The notes: generated by a model from the sequence alone, not told the origin. Counted from the stretch's first letter, positions 26,109 to 35,559 are shown. The stretch: 64,000 nucleotides of DNA from Chlorobiota bacterium (GCA_016710285.1 JADJXR010000001.1:2108001-2172000), one strand, 5' to 3'. Made by a program: numbers and translations.

Positions 26109-27764
26109 CTAAAACTTCACCCGCACCCCTGCGCGAAGTTCGATTCCGGGGGCTTCGTAGCCGTGCCACAGATCGTACTTCAGCCCCAGCAGGTTGGTGG
26201 CTTCGGCGAAGGCTTGAAAATTGTCGTTCAGGCGGTAGTTGGCCCCCGCGCCAAGCAGGAACCGCGCAGCAACCGTTTGCTGGTTGCTTGGGATGTTCGT
26301 TGGCGCAATCACCGTCCGCTGCTCGGTCTGGAATTGCAGCGTTGCGCTGCCGCTCAGTTGCTCGGTAATCGCATACTCCGCCCGTGCGCGCAGATCCACC
26401 GAAGGGCGCATCGGCAGCAGTTGGTCGTCGGCACGGTTCACCGATTCGCCAACAAACAGATCAGCATCCAGATGGAGCTTCTCGATCAGCTTCATCTGCA
26501 TGGCTGCCTGGCCGCCAACGGTGCGGGAGTTGACGTAATCGTAGCGGAGTTCCCCGGCGGTGTCGGCCACCACCACTGGTGTGTTCTCGGCCTGCTCAAT
26601 CACCACGCGTGCCTCAATGCTGAACGATTCCTGGCGCACCCGCACCCCGCCGCCAAGCCGGATGGGGACGCTTTCCGGGCGGAGCGTGATGGCCGGCGCA
26701 ACGTACGGTGCGCGCATCAGCATATCACGGTATGCCGCAGGGCGAAGCTCCGGGGTAAACCACGCAACAACCGAGAGCTGCGGGCTAAGAACGTAGCGTG
26801 CCGTCACCCTTCCCGAGACCACCGTTGCCGCGCCGCTGTCGCTGAACTCACCATTGGCATAAAATCCACCCAGCGATAGATAGAACCGCTCGGCGGGCCG
26901 CCATTCAACATCGCCGCGCAGATGGAGGTAGGCCGGGGTTTGCGTTGGTGTGCCGTAGTCAAGCGAGGTGGTCATGTACTCGATCCCGCCGCTGATGCGA
27001 AGCGAGTCGCTTCCGTAGGAGACGCGCCCGGCAAACGCTGGCGTTAGCCCCGACGCTTCCCGCACGGTGTCGCGCAGGCGGTCCCGGACGGAGGTGCTAC
27101 CAATATCCAACTTCAGGCCAATCCCCAATTCTTGATCTTCTTGGCTTTCCAATGTTGTGATCCATCGGGTGGTGGAGCGGGAGCGATCCGCAGCGCCGGT
27201 GCGGCTGCCGTACAGGAAGTAGCTGTCGCCCAGATAGGAGAGATCGGCGGCGGCGCGGAATCGGGCGGGGGTGATCTCATCGGCTCCAATCAGCAGGCCA
27301 CCGGTTGCTTGCAGCAGGATCGAGCCTGCGCGTGCGCTGTCCAGATGGCCCTCGGTTCCCCGGTAATCAATCATCCCGCCAACGTCGAACGTGCGTTGCT
27401 GATACTCGGCTCGCAGCAATGCGCGTGGCGAAAGGTAGCTTCCCAAGCTGGCCTCAAGGTCCATTGCCAGCGGCGAGGTGAACTCCCGATACGTTGGCAA
27501 CGCCCCTCCCGAGCGGGCAAGGTTGGAAACCCGTTCGCCAAAAATCACGGTGTCGCCCGCGGGAAGGCGGTAGATGGTGCTGTCGTACACCTCCCCTTTC
27601 TTTGCTGGCGGAAGGGCAATGGTGCGGTCGCGGGTGATGACCACTTGGTCAATCTCCAACGTTGGAAGCTCCCCTGCCCCCTGGGGAGGGTTCTGGGCAA
27701 GCAGTGCGGCCGCCGCTGTCAGCAGCAGAAGAAGGATCAGCAACAGTGTGCGATGGATGGGCAT
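26109..27764 (-). CDS. Outer-membrane beta-barrel protein, TonB-receptor-like C-terminus
   Basis: 551-residue predicted outer-membrane protein. The signal peptide is MPIHRTLLLILLLLL with AAAALLAQ. It is followed by a short PTLEIDQVVITRDR segment that resembles the TonB-box region of receptors, but no clear plug domain. Alternating beta strands run to a C-terminus ending in LRAGVRVKF with terminal Phe. ATG 27764 was preferred to an in-frame TTG at 27779. It sits between the TPR gene and exbB in a leftward operon. It may be a plug-less barrel working with the TPR protein. Confidence 0.75.
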   Translation of the reverse strand: MPIHRTLLLILLLLLTAAAALLAQNPPQGAGELPTLEIDQVVITRDRTIALPPAKKGEVYDSTIYRLPAGDTVIFGERVSNLARSGGALPTYREFTSPLAMDLEASLGSYLSPRALLRAEYQQRTFDVGGMIDYRGTEGHLDSARAGSILLQATGGLLIGADEITPARFRAAADLSYLGDSYFLYGSRTGAADRSRSTTRWITTLESQEDQELGIGLKLDIGSTSVRDRLRDTVREASGLTPAFAGRVSYGSDSLRISGGIEYMTTSLDYGTPTQTPAYLHLRGDVEWRPAERFYLSLGGFYANGEFSDSGAATVVSGRVTARYVLSPQLSVVAWFTPELRPAAYRDMLMRAPYVAPAITLRPESVPIRLGGGVRVRQESFSIEARVVIEQAENTPVVVADTAGELRYDYVNSRTVGGQAAMQMKLIEKLHLDADLFVGESVNRADDQLLPMRPSVDLRARAEYAITEQLSGSATLQFQTEQRTVIAPTNIPSNQQTVAARFLLGAGANYRLNDNFQAFAEATNLLGLKYDLWHGYEAPGIELRAGVRVKF

Positions 27765-27842
27765 AGCAATGGTCAGCAAAGAAACGTTCGGCAGAGTGGG
27801 GCAATCGCGTGGCCGCGTGGCCCGATATGATGACTTCTTCGG

Positions 27843-30800
27843 TTACTTCTTCAACTTCTTCAATCGGGTATCGGCTTCGGCCCGGATCTGTTCATCGTTC
27901 GATTGCAGCAGTTGGTTGTAGATGTCGCGGGCGGCGGCGTAGTTGGTAAGCCGCTCATAGACGGTTCCCAACGCCAGCAATCCTGGCTCGACGTACTCCA
28001 CAAAATCTTTGAAATCCCCTTCCGGGTCGGTCAGGCGGCGCAGCTCCGAAAGGGCGGCGGAAAGGTCGTTCACCTGGGTCAGCAGGCGGCCCCGGAACAG
28101 GAGTGCTTCGGCGGCGATGTCATCTTTGCGGTGGCTAACAATTGGGGCGGTGATTGCCAACGCACTGTCCGATTTTTTCTGCGCCGAAAGTATCCGCCCA
28201 ACCATCAGCCGGCTTTTGTCGGTGAAGATCAGGTCGTCCTCGCCCGCGCTTCCGGCCGAGTCAATGATGATGCGGAATTGGACCAGCGCGGCGGCGGTGT
28301 CGGCCAGCCCCAGCTGCGATTCGCCAAGCCCGAAACGTGCTTCCATGGCGCGGTTCGATTCGGGGAATCGTTCCAGCAGTAATCCAAAATCGGCTGCTGA
28401 CTGGTTCCATGATTTGCCAAACAGGCGGATGGTCCCGCGGGCCATTAACGCTTGCGCCGCCGCGCCACTTTGCGGGAAGTCGGTGATAACCTGGGTGTAG
28501 GCCATCAGCGCGCTATCCTGCTGGCTGATGTACTCGTAGCTGCGGCCAATCTGGAAGACTGCTTCCGGGCGGAGCGGGGTCTGCGGGAATCCGGCAATCA
28601 GCTTCCGATACTCAGCAATGGCCTCGGGATACGCTCCATTATCGAACAAGATTCCTGCCTTCTTGAATGAAAGGGAATCGGCCGGAAGGCGGTTGGGGTT
28701 TTTCACCATGAAGCTATCAATCACCGCAACGGCTTCGCGCCCGCGCCCCAATCCTTCCAAGGTGAAGCGTACTTGGTCAATGGCCTCCGGCACGACGGTG
28801 CTGTTGGGGTAGTGTTCCAGCACGGAGTAGTACCAGACGTAGGCGCTGTCGTACTGCCCCATGTTGTAGTAGGCATCCCCCAGCGTGAAATGGGCTTGCG
28901 GAAGCAGCTCACTTTCGGGGAAGGTGATCAGGAAGTTTTTCAGCTCCATCACCGCCAGCGAATCGCGGTCGCGTTCGTGGTAAATCACGCCGATGTTGTA
29001 GGCGTAGGCATCGCGGCGCGGGGATTTTGGGTAATCGCGAATCAGCGAGCGGTAGGTGTCCACGGCGCGGTCCACCTCGTTCATTTGCAGGAAGACATCG
29101 GCCAGCCGGAACCGCGCTTCTTCGTCGCGCTTCCCTTTCCCCGCAACCTTCCCGATGGAGGAGTAGGTCTCCACCGCTTTTGCTCGGTCGCCCATCAGCC
29201 GGTAGCAGTCGGCAAGGCGCAGCGTTGCTTCGATTGCGCGCTCATCTTGCGGATAGGCCTTCGTGTACTCCAGAAACGTCTCGGCAGAGAGTTTGAATTT
29301 CTTCTGTTGGAATCGTGCCCACGCCAGGCCGTACAGTGCCTCATCCCCCCACGGGGAATCGTTCCAGCGTTCGTTCACCTCGGCGTAGTAGCGTTCGGCT
29401 TCGGTGTAGGAGCGGGCTTGGTACAAGGCCTCGGCCAGCCAGAAGGTGGCGTTGGTGATGTCGGCCCCGGTGGGGTGTTCGCCCACGTATTGGCGCAGCC
29501 GGTCCACCGCGCTGGTGAATCGGCCTTCCTTGTAGAGCATCACCCCTTCGCGGTACAGGGCGCGTTGGAACAACGTCCCTTGCTCGGTGATTCGGCGGGT
29601 GCGGGCAAAGGCATATTCGGCATTGGGATAATCGCCAATCGAGGCGTACGACTCGCCAAGCAAGTAGTAGGCCTCCTTCCGAAGCTCACTTTCCGGAAAC
29701 TGCCGCGCCACAATCTGGAAATAGTGCCGTGCCGAATCGTAGGCGGCGCGGCGGTAATGGATGCGGCCAAGCTGGTAGTAGGCGTTGTCGCTGAAGGACT
29801 CGTAGGGAAGCCGGTAGAGCACCGCTTGGAACGTTGCAATCGCCGCGGCGGTGTCGCCACGCAGCGTCTGGATTGCGCCGATTTGGTAGCTGGCCGCGGC
29901 CGCAATCGAATCCAACCCTTGCTCCACTTGCCGGAAGGAGTTGATGGCATCATCGTAGCGGCGCAGCTGAAGTTGGGACCAGCCGCTTCCGTAGCGTGCG
30001 CTGCGAACGCGGCGGCTTTCGGGATACTGGCGAAGGAAGTCGGTGTAGTAGCGGAGCGCGTCGTCGTGGCGATTCAGCGCGCTGGTGGCTTCGGCCAGGT
30101 AGAACGTTTGTTCCTCGCGCTGGCGTTCGCTTCGGGGAATAAAGGCCAGCAGCAGCCGGTAGGCCGATTCATAATTTCCGCGCCGTGCCTCCAGCACTCC
30201 CAGCCGAAGCTGCGCATCTTGGGCAAGCTCACTTTCGGGGAATTTTTCCAGCAGCCTGCGGTAAAACTCCGCCGCCAGTGCCGCCGAATCGCGCCCTTCG
30301 TTGATCCATCCTTGCAGGTACAACGCATCGTCGCTGAACTCATGCGGGGGAGCGGTAAGCGATCGCCAAGCGTACTTCTCAGCGGTGTCTAATTGCCCTG
30401 CATCGGCGTTGGTGCGGGCAACCCAGTATTGGGCTTCGGCAATTCGCGTGGTCCCGCGGGCCAGCGCGTTGCGGAAACTTTGCTGGGCGGTGTCTGGCTT
30501 CCCTTCTTGGTAGGCCGCAACCCCACGGATGTACCACAGTTCGGCAATTCGTGGGTCGTCGGGATACTGGAACAAGCATTGGCTGGTGGTCATCAACGCC
30601 GCACGGAACCGCCCGGCGCGGAACTGGGCATCGGCCAGCAGAAACAACGCGTCGGACCGGTCCTCGGCTGCGGTGGCCGAGTCAAGCGCGCTGGTCAGCG
30701 TGGCAATGGCAATGGAGAAATGCTGTTCTTGAATCAGCGTTTGGGCGGCCCGGGTTGCGCGTGCAAGGGGGCGGTCCTCCTCAACTCGCGGTTGCGCCAA

Positions 30801-30854
30801 CAGGGCAGCCGGAATCAACAGGAAGAGGTATGGGAAAAGTCGAAGGAAATTCAC
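27843..30854 (-). CDS. Giant periplasmic TPR (tetratricopeptide) protein
   Basis: 1003-residue exported protein made almost wholly of TPR or Sel1/YbgF-like helical repeats. Typical units are AQYWVARTNADAGQLDTAEKY, YQLGRIHYRRAAYDSARHYF and AHFTLGDAYYNMGQYDSAY (quoted in part), spread from about residue 30 to the end. GTG 30854 starts a signal peptide (NFLRLFPYLFLLIPAALLAQ). The frame stays open up to 31343, but that stretch translates the intergenic repeat and has no signal. It is first in the operon with the barrel, ExbB, ExbD and TonB receptor. By analogy with YbgF/CpoB it may be a scaffold coordinating an ExbBD machine. Confidence 0.85.
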   Translation of the reverse strand: MNFLRLFPYLFLLIPAALLAQPRVEEDRPLARATRAAQTLIQEQHFSIAIATLTSALDSATAAEDRSDALFLLADAQFRAGRFRAALMTTSQCLFQYPDDPRIAELWYIRGVAAYQEGKPDTAQQSFRNALARGTTRIAEAQYWVARTNADAGQLDTAEKYAWRSLTAPPHEFSDDALYLQGWINEGRDSAALAAEFYRRLLEKFPESELAQDAQLRLGVLEARRGNYESAYRLLLAFIPRSERQREEQTFYLAEATSALNRHDDALRYYTDFLRQYPESRRVRSARYGSGWSQLQLRRYDDAINSFRQVEQGLDSIAAAASYQIGAIQTLRGDTAAAIATFQAVLYRLPYESFSDNAYYQLGRIHYRRAAYDSARHYFQIVARQFPESELRKEAYYLLGESYASIGDYPNAEYAFARTRRITEQGTLFQRALYREGVMLYKEGRFTSAVDRLRQYVGEHPTGADITNATFWLAEALYQARSYTEAERYYAEVNERWNDSPWGDEALYGLAWARFQQKKFKLSAETFLEYTKAYPQDERAIEATLRLADCYRLMGDRAKAVETYSSIGKVAGKGKRDEEARFRLADVFLQMNEVDRAVDTYRSLIRDYPKSPRRDAYAYNIGVIYHERDRDSLAVMELKNFLITFPESELLPQAHFTLGDAYYNMGQYDSAYVWYYSVLEHYPNSTVVPEAIDQVRFTLEGLGRGREAVAVIDSFMVKNPNRLPADSLSFKKAGILFDNGAYPEAIAEYRKLIAGFPQTPLRPEAVFQIGRSYEYISQQDSALMAYTQVITDFPQSGAAAQALMARGTIRLFGKSWNQSAADFGLLLERFPESNRAMEARFGLGESQLGLADTAAALVQFRIIIDSAGSAGEDDLIFTDKSRLMVGRILSAQKKSDSALAITAPIVSHRKDDIAAEALLFRGRLLTQVNDLSAALSELRRLTDPEGDFKDFVEYVEPGLLALGTVYERLTNYAAARDIYNQLLQSNDEQIRAEADTRLKKLKK

Positions 30855-31026
30855 AACTGGATTGGGTTCTCTTGCGTTCTCGCTCGCTCTCTGCTCAACG
30901 GATATTGAGCAACTGATGTCGCGTCCGCACAACGCCACGATGCAAGAATAACGCTGGGTTGGTTCCGTTGAAGCAGCAGCGTCCGAATGGTTTGGTGCCG
31001 GTGTGTGGGACCCGGAATGGGCGGCA

Positions 31027-31034
31027 CAAAGATA
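31027..31034 (-). promoter_or_regulatory. Bacteroidota-type -7 box for the TPR/exbBD operon
   Basis: On the minus strand the bases read TATCTTTG, a full match to TAnnTTTG. No convincing -33 TTG is visible at the expected distance. The box lies 173 bases upstream of the TPR start. Confidence 0.55.
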
Positions 31035-31074
31035 ACCAAAGCCTTGTATCAGGGGGCGCGTTTCAGCATGGTGT

Positions 31075-31420
31075 ATTTTTGGGGGGAATGGTTGGAGAGG
31101 GGCGGGTAGCCGAAGGTCTTTAGCCTTCGGCGTCTTACTCCCAAAAAACCTTCGGCGGCGGGGCGGGGAACCGGAGGGGGTAGCCGCCCCGACCTCCGTC
31201 GGGGTTGGTAAAAGGTCTTTAGCCTTCGGTGTTGGACGAAGCAACCGAACGCAATGGTGTCCGCCAGCGCAGTCGCCCCCTCCCGGCCTCCCCCAAGTTT
31301 GGGGGAGGGGCTGGCAGAGGATGCCCCGGGCAACAGCGAACAATGGAGTTTTCTATGAACCCACTTCCCCCCAGCATTGGGGGGAACGCGCAGCCGCTTG
31401 CGGCGAAGCAGGGGGGCGCG
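31075..31420 (-). repeat. Dispersed repeat, inverted relative to the 45.9-46.5 kb array
   Basis: On the minus strand this stretch follows the same order as the 46-kb units: CCGCAAGCGG, a CCCCCAATGCTGGGGG hairpin, TTGTTCGCTGTTG, GCCAGCCCCTCCCCC, and the palindrome GCCGAAGG-N7-CCTTCGGC (here at 31109-31131, with a second partial copy near 31210-31230). A related hairpin CCCCCAAGTTTGGGGG is at 31290-31305. Similarity is by eye and includes insertions. Confidence 0.75.
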
Positions 31421-31442
31421 ATGGTGAAGCCCCGGCTTACGC

Positions 31443-32006
31443 TCACTCACCGCATCGCCAGTTCCGGACCATCTCCCGCTGTTCTTCGGTTTCGGGGGCG
31501 GCGATGTGGGCTTGCGAATCTTGGCCAATCCGAAGCTGGTTCAGCAGGGTGATGGCTTCTTCGTTTGCCCCTTTCCCATGCCGCGCAAGCCAACATCCCA
31601 CAACCGTTCCGGTGCGCCCTTTCCCCCCCAAGCAATGGAGGTAGATTGGGTGGCGCGCTTCAATCGCTTCATCAATCTGGTCCAGGATTGCGGCCATTTG
31701 CGTGGGGGATGGAACCGAAAAATCACGGATTGAAATCCGCTGGCAACGGAGGCCGATGTTGGCTTGGACCGCAAGCTGTTGGAACTGCGATTCGTAAGAA
31801 GGGAAGGGGTTCCCGAAGCGGTCCCGTTCATCGGATTCCATCAGGTTGATGATCTGGCGGATGCCGCAGCCAATCAGTGCGCGGCCCTGTTCTTCGGTTT
31901 GGTGGGGGTGGGTGCTTCCGGGAAAAAAGCCTGCCAGAAAGAGCCCGGGAACAACCCAGTAGCTTCGCGGGAAAGGGCGTTGAGGTTGATGGCGTGCGTT
32001 GTTCAT
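31443..32006 (-). CDS. Protein-tyrosine/dual-specificity phosphatase-like protein
   Basis: 187-residue cytoplasmic protein with the cysteine-phosphatase signature HCLGGKGRTG (Cys125, Arg131; HCX5R) and a likely general-acid Asp95 in IRDFSVPS about thirty residues before it, as in dual-specificity phosphatases. N-terminal YWVVPGLFLAGFFPG is the usual entry strand of such enzymes. ATG 32006 was used instead of TTG 32015. It is divergent from the lipoprotein gene at 32114. The physiological substrate is unknown; phosphotyrosine or another phospho-ester are both possible. Confidence 0.85.
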   Translation of the reverse strand: MNNARHQPQRPFPRSYWVVPGLFLAGFFPGSTHPHQTEEQGRALIGCGIRQIINLMESDERDRFGNPFPSYESQFQQLAVQANIGLRCQRISIRDFSVPSPTQMAAILDQIDEAIEARHPIYLHCLGGKGRTGTVVGCWLARHGKGANEEAITLLNQLRIGQDSQAHIAAPETEEQREMVRNWRCGE

Positions 32007-32064
32007 ACCGTGCAAAAACCTTCGGTGGCAAGGGGAAGGGGAAGCGTGTGGCCGAACTCCAATC

Positions 32065-32072
32065 TATCTTTG
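32065..32072 (+). promoter_or_regulatory. -7 box for the DUF4292-like lipoprotein gene
   Basis: TATCTTTG matches TAnnTTTG exactly and lies 41 bases before ATG 32114. No clear -33 TTG is present. Confidence 0.55.
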
Positions 32073-32113
32073 CGGCCTGCGCAACCCAATACCTACTTGG
32101 CAATGATTCGGCA

Positions 32114-32890
32114 ATGATACGGACAACGATCGCCTCATTGGCCCTTCTTTTCTGTGGCCTTTGCTGTGCCCCCCACTTCCTTCCCCCCGATGCTGCTGTT
32201 CGGGCCTTATCCACCGTGCAAGATCAGTGGCAAAGCGTCCGGCAGCTGACGTTGTTCGGCAGGATCAATTACTACCCCGACTCAACCATCTACTACTGGG
32301 AGGCATACCTTACCAACAGCGATTCGCTGAAAGTGGTGTTGAACAATCCGAAGGGGGGGGAGTCGCGGATTATCTGCGCCACGCCGGAGCGATTTCTGTA
32401 CCTGAACACCCGCGACTCGGTGGCCTACGAAGGGGAGCCAACCGCAGCGGCCTTCCAGCTGGCGATGTGGATTCCGTTGGAGTTCCACCAGATGATCGCC
32501 TACTTCCGCAACCAGATGCCGGTGGTCCCAGAGTTTGGGGAGTACGACGCAAGCATCACCGGCACGCGCATCGCCTACACCTTTCCCGATGACCCGCACG
32601 GCGCAGGCTTCACGATTGACACCGCCAAGCACGACCTGCTGTCGGTTGGCTGGACCCCTGATTTGCGGAATCCCACCGGTGTGATCCTTATCACCTACAG
32701 CAACTACATGAAGCTGAACCGCCGCCGCTACGCCCGCTGGGGAACCATTGAATGGAACGCGCCGGAAGGCATTCCTTACTCCGGGAAAAACCGCGCCCGC
32801 TACACCGTGCAATCGCAGCTGGACACCATCAAAGGGGGGCGGCAACGCTGGCCGGAGCTTTCCCCCGCGATTGCACGGCGGCAGCTGTGA
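32114..32890 (+). CDS. Putative DUF4292/LolB-like lipoprotein
   Basis: 258-residue envelope protein. ATG 32114 gives a short hydrophobic signal (MIRTTIASLALLFCGLCC) with cysteines suitable for lipidation, though not a textbook lipobox. The mature part is beta-rich (LTLFGRINYYPDSTIYYWEAY, SLKVVLNNPKGGESRIICATP) and resembles the LolA/LolB-type half-barrel of the DUF4292 family. In Bacteroidota such genes lie near TPR genes, as here. It may carry lipids or lipoproteins across the periplasm, but this is an inference. The frame open upstream to 31877 overlaps the phosphatase gene and is not used. Confidence 0.65.
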   Translation: MIRTTIASLALLFCGLCCAPHFLPPDAAVRALSTVQDQWQSVRQLTLFGRINYYPDSTIYYWEAYLTNSDSLKVVLNNPKGGESRIICATPERFLYLNTRDSVAYEGEPTAAAFQLAMWIPLEFHQMIAYFRNQMPVVPEFGEYDASITGTRIAYTFPDDPHGAGFTIDTAKHDLLSVGWTPDLRNPTGVILITYSNYMKLNRRRYARWGTIEWNAPEGIPYSGKNRARYTVQSQLDTIKGGRQRWPELSPAIARRQL

Positions 32891-32917
32891 AAGGGAACCT
32901 CCGCACCGTGCGTTTGG

Positions 32918-35296
32918 TTAGCGGACCACCACCACGCGCTGGATAGATTCCTGATTGGATGAAGCGTCCCGACCACGAACGCGGAGCAGGTAACTGCCGG
33001 ATGGAAGTCCCCCAATCGGCATTGCTATCTGGTGAGTTCCGGAAGGATACTCGGCCCCGGCAATCCGTTGGCCAACAATCCCCCCGCGGCCGTCCACCAG
33101 CTCGGCAGTGATGGTTGCTGGCAAGCGGAGGCGAATCGTGAACAGCAGCTGGTTGGCAAGCGGCGCAACGGAAATCTGCGAAACCAGCGGTGGCGCATCA
33201 CCAGCCCCCGAAGCATTGACGCTGCCGATTGGAGGGTTGACCAATGGGAGCTTCAGCAGGAACCCATCGCGGTTGCCGGAGTAGGTGCGGTTTGCAGCCC
33301 CGGGCGTTGTGGGGAAGTTTGGGGCACTGGTAAACCCAGCAACGTAGGCGTTCCCCGGTTGGTCCACGGCAACGGCAATGGCTTCATCGCGAAGGTCGCT
33401 GCCGAAGAAGGAAGAATAGAGCAGCCGGTTCCCAGTGGAGTGGAGCTTGGCAACAAAGGCATCATCGCCCCCGGTGATTGTTGGAAAATCGGCGTTGGGG
33501 GTGGTTGGGAAATCAGCCGATGCCGTTTGCCCAACCACGTACGGGTTGTTGCGGTCATCCATCCCCATTCCGGTGATTCGGTCCATCCCGCTTCCCCCCA
33601 AAAAAGTGGAGAACTCCAGCATGGACCCAGCGGCGGAAAGCCGGGTGATAAATCCATTCTCATTATCCGAAGTGGTGGGAAGAAGGGAGCCAGCAGTGGT
33701 GGGGAAATTCGCCGATAATGTTCGCCCTGCAACCAGGGCCTGGCCCCCGGGCGTCACCGCAATGCCGTTTGCGAAATCATCGGCACTGCCGCCGAACACC
33801 GTTGAGTACAGAAGCTGCGTAAGGGTGGGGTTGAACTTGCTGACGAACACCTCAATATTCCCCGCACGTGAATCGCGGTAGGCGTTGGGCGTCACCGGAA
33901 AATCGGATGACCGCGTGATGCCGGTGATATAAACATTCCCGGACGTGTCCAGCGCGATGGCGTTGGCTTCGTCAACGTTATCCCCCCCAATCAGCGTTGC
34001 CGCCACAATGGAATCCCCCGAAGGGTTTATCCGCACAACGTAGCTGTCGTAATTGGCATGAAGGACCGAGTCGAACGCGCCGGGGGACGTGGGGAACGAT
34101 TGGTTCAGCGTCCGCCCCGTAAGGTAGGCGTAGCCCTTGCGGTCGGTGGCCAAACTGAAAGCGAAATCGCCGTAGGAAGCGGTGACGTAGGTGGAGAAAA
34201 GAAGCGCGTCGCCCGTGGGGGAAATCCGTGTTAAAAAGCTGGCGGTGTTGGCCGAATCAATTTGGCTGCGGAGCGCGGCGGGGGTTGTGGGAAACTGGCG
34301 CGACCGTGTCCAGCCAGCAACCAGCAACGTTCCTGTGGCATCGCTTGCCAAGCCCAACGGCATCTCATCCCCTTCCCCTCCCAGATACGTGGCGTACAGC
34401 ATCACGCCTGCATCGGGGCTGTACTTGGCAATCACAACGTCGCGCCCTGCCGAGTAGGCGATGCTGTACGCGCCGTCGTTGGTGGGGAAGTCGGTGGAAA
34501 GTGAGTAACCTCCAGCGTAGATATTGCCGGACGAGTCGCGGCAGACCGCAAGCATCAGATCATCCTGGCTTCCACCCACCAGCGTTGAGAAGACCAACGG
34601 GTCAATCACCAATGGCTTGCTGCGGTCGTAGCTGCCAAGGTCAAACCCCAACACCCCTGGCGCGGTGTGGGCAAATCGGCATTCAATCTCTTTCCTCTGG
34701 TGGCCTTCCCCCTGGTATGCCACCAATCCTTTCTGCTCGATGGTCCCAACCGGTGTCTCGATCAACAGCGTTCCCCGTGGTGTGATGGTGATTCCGGTTG
34801 CGCCGCTAATCGTAAACTGAACCTTCTGCGGGTCGGCATTTGGGGCAACCAGCAGGTCGTAGCGTAAGTCCCCGTTTTGAAGATAGTAGCGGGCATCAAT
34901 GCCGGGGTAGATATTGGCCACATATGCTTCTTCCCAAACGGGAACCGCCGGAAACCACTGGCCCGGCGATGACCCACGGAAAAAATTACAGCGGGTGGGC
35001 CGCTCCCCTGCGGTGGTGGTTGCTGGTTGCGTGTTCGCCCCCAGAAACGTTGTCCGAATCACCACGCCCTCCCTTCGGGAATCACCTCCATTCTCCGTTG
35101 GGGTGGTTTGCAGATCGGTCACCCAGCCATTGGCGGTGATCCATGTGGTGGTTCCAAGCGTTTGCAAACGGTAGAGCACGCTGCGGTTCCATTGCCCGCG
35201 ATTCTCCACAAACCCGCCAACGCTCAGCTGTGCCCACAAGGGAACCGCCCATAACATCAGGAGGGCGCATAACGCGGATTTCAACAATTGGCTCAT
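32918..35296 (-). CDS. SBBP-repeat secreted protein with T9SS-like C-terminal domain
   Basis: 792-residue exported protein. ATG 35296 begins a signal peptide (SQLLKSALCALLMLWAVPLWA). The N-terminal part (GGFVENRGQWNRSVLYRL, about 25-200) is the domain usual before SBBP beta-propeller repeats. About eight repeats follow, of the form FSTFLGGSG...AIALDTSGNVYITGITRSSDFPVT. The last 90 or so residues (PLANQLLFTIRL, then PSGSYLLRVRG and VVVV) look like a type A T9SS sorting domain, so the protein is probably displayed or released at the cell surface. It is convergent with the lipoprotein gene. Confidence 0.85.
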   Translation of the reverse strand: MSQLLKSALCALLMLWAVPLWAQLSVGGFVENRGQWNRSVLYRLQTLGTTTWITANGWVTDLQTTPTENGGDSRREGVVIRTTFLGANTQPATTTAGERPTRCNFFRGSSPGQWFPAVPVWEEAYVANIYPGIDARYYLQNGDLRYDLLVAPNADPQKVQFTISGATGITITPRGTLLIETPVGTIEQKGLVAYQGEGHQRKEIECRFAHTAPGVLGFDLGSYDRSKPLVIDPLVFSTLVGGSQDDLMLAVCRDSSGNIYAGGYSLSTDFPTNDGAYSIAYSAGRDVVIAKYSPDAGVMLYATYLGGEGDEMPLGLASDATGTLLVAGWTRSRQFPTTPAALRSQIDSANTASFLTRISPTGDALLFSTYVTASYGDFAFSLATDRKGYAYLTGRTLNQSFPTSPGAFDSVLHANYDSYVVRINPSGDSIVAATLIGGDNVDEANAIALDTSGNVYITGITRSSDFPVTPNAYRDSRAGNIEVFVSKFNPTLTQLLYSTVFGGSADDFANGIAVTPGGQALVAGRTLSANFPTTAGSLLPTTSDNENGFITRLSAAGSMLEFSTFLGGSGMDRITGMGMDDRNNPYVVGQTASADFPTTPNADFPTITGGDDAFVAKLHSTGNRLLYSSFFGSDLRDEAIAVAVDQPGNAYVAGFTSAPNFPTTPGAANRTYSGNRDGFLLKLPLVNPPIGSVNASGAGDAPPLVSQISVAPLANQLLFTIRLRLPATITAELVDGRGGIVGQRIAGAEYPSGTHQIAMPIGGLPSGSYLLRVRGRDASSNQESIQRVVVVR

Positions 35297-35354
35297 GAAC
35301 GATCTGATTACTTGGTGTTGATGATTGCTTGGGCGCCGCCAAGAAGTGAGGCCG

Positions 35355-35362
35355 CAAACATA
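35355..35362 (-). promoter_or_regulatory. -7 box for the SBBP-repeat gene
   Basis: On the minus strand the bases read TATGTTTG, matching TAnnTTTG, 58 bases upstream of ATG 35296. The -33 element is not clear. Confidence 0.5.
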
Positions 35363-35530
35363 CAGTTTTGAGCCAACAGCGGCTTGAAAGCTCTTCACCG
35401 CTTTTGCACGGGAGGGCCGGGTAGTGGGGTGATGCGGGGAGCGGTTGCACCGTACGATCCCGCCGCATCCAATGCTGGGGGATGGGTGGCGATTTCACCA
35501 CGTTTGGCACATTGCCACGCGATTTGGGGG

Positions 35531-35559
35531 TTTGCTTCTCCCCCTCCCTTGTGTATCTT
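35531..35559 (+). promoter_or_regulatory. Putative promoter of the acyl-CoA mutase gene
   Basis: TTTG (35531-35534) and TATCTTG (35553-35559, one T short of TAnnTTTG) are separated by 18 bases, close to the Bacteroidota -33/-7 spacing. The start ATG is 43 bases further on. Confidence 0.45.

Larger units (their letters stand above)
30855..31442. other. 588-base gene-free region with promoter and dispersed repeat
   Basis: No coding frame here looks real. The left part contains the likely promoter of the TPR operon (31027-31034) and about 170 bases of leader. The right part (about 31075-31420) is a copy of the repeat family also found in tandem at 45886-46465. The open frame that runs through from the TPR gene reflects GC-rich sequence. 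Confidence 0.8.

Noticed and set aside
28773..30392. 539-codon open frame opposite the TPR gene
   Set aside because: It is a shadow of a GC-rich coding region on the other strand; it has no family features, and the TPR repeats are clearly real on minus.
30855..31343. N-terminal extension of the TPR protein into the upstream repeat
   Set aside because: The frame is open but codes for Pro/Arg-rich repeat translation; a signal peptide begins at GTG 30854 and a promoter lies inside the extension.
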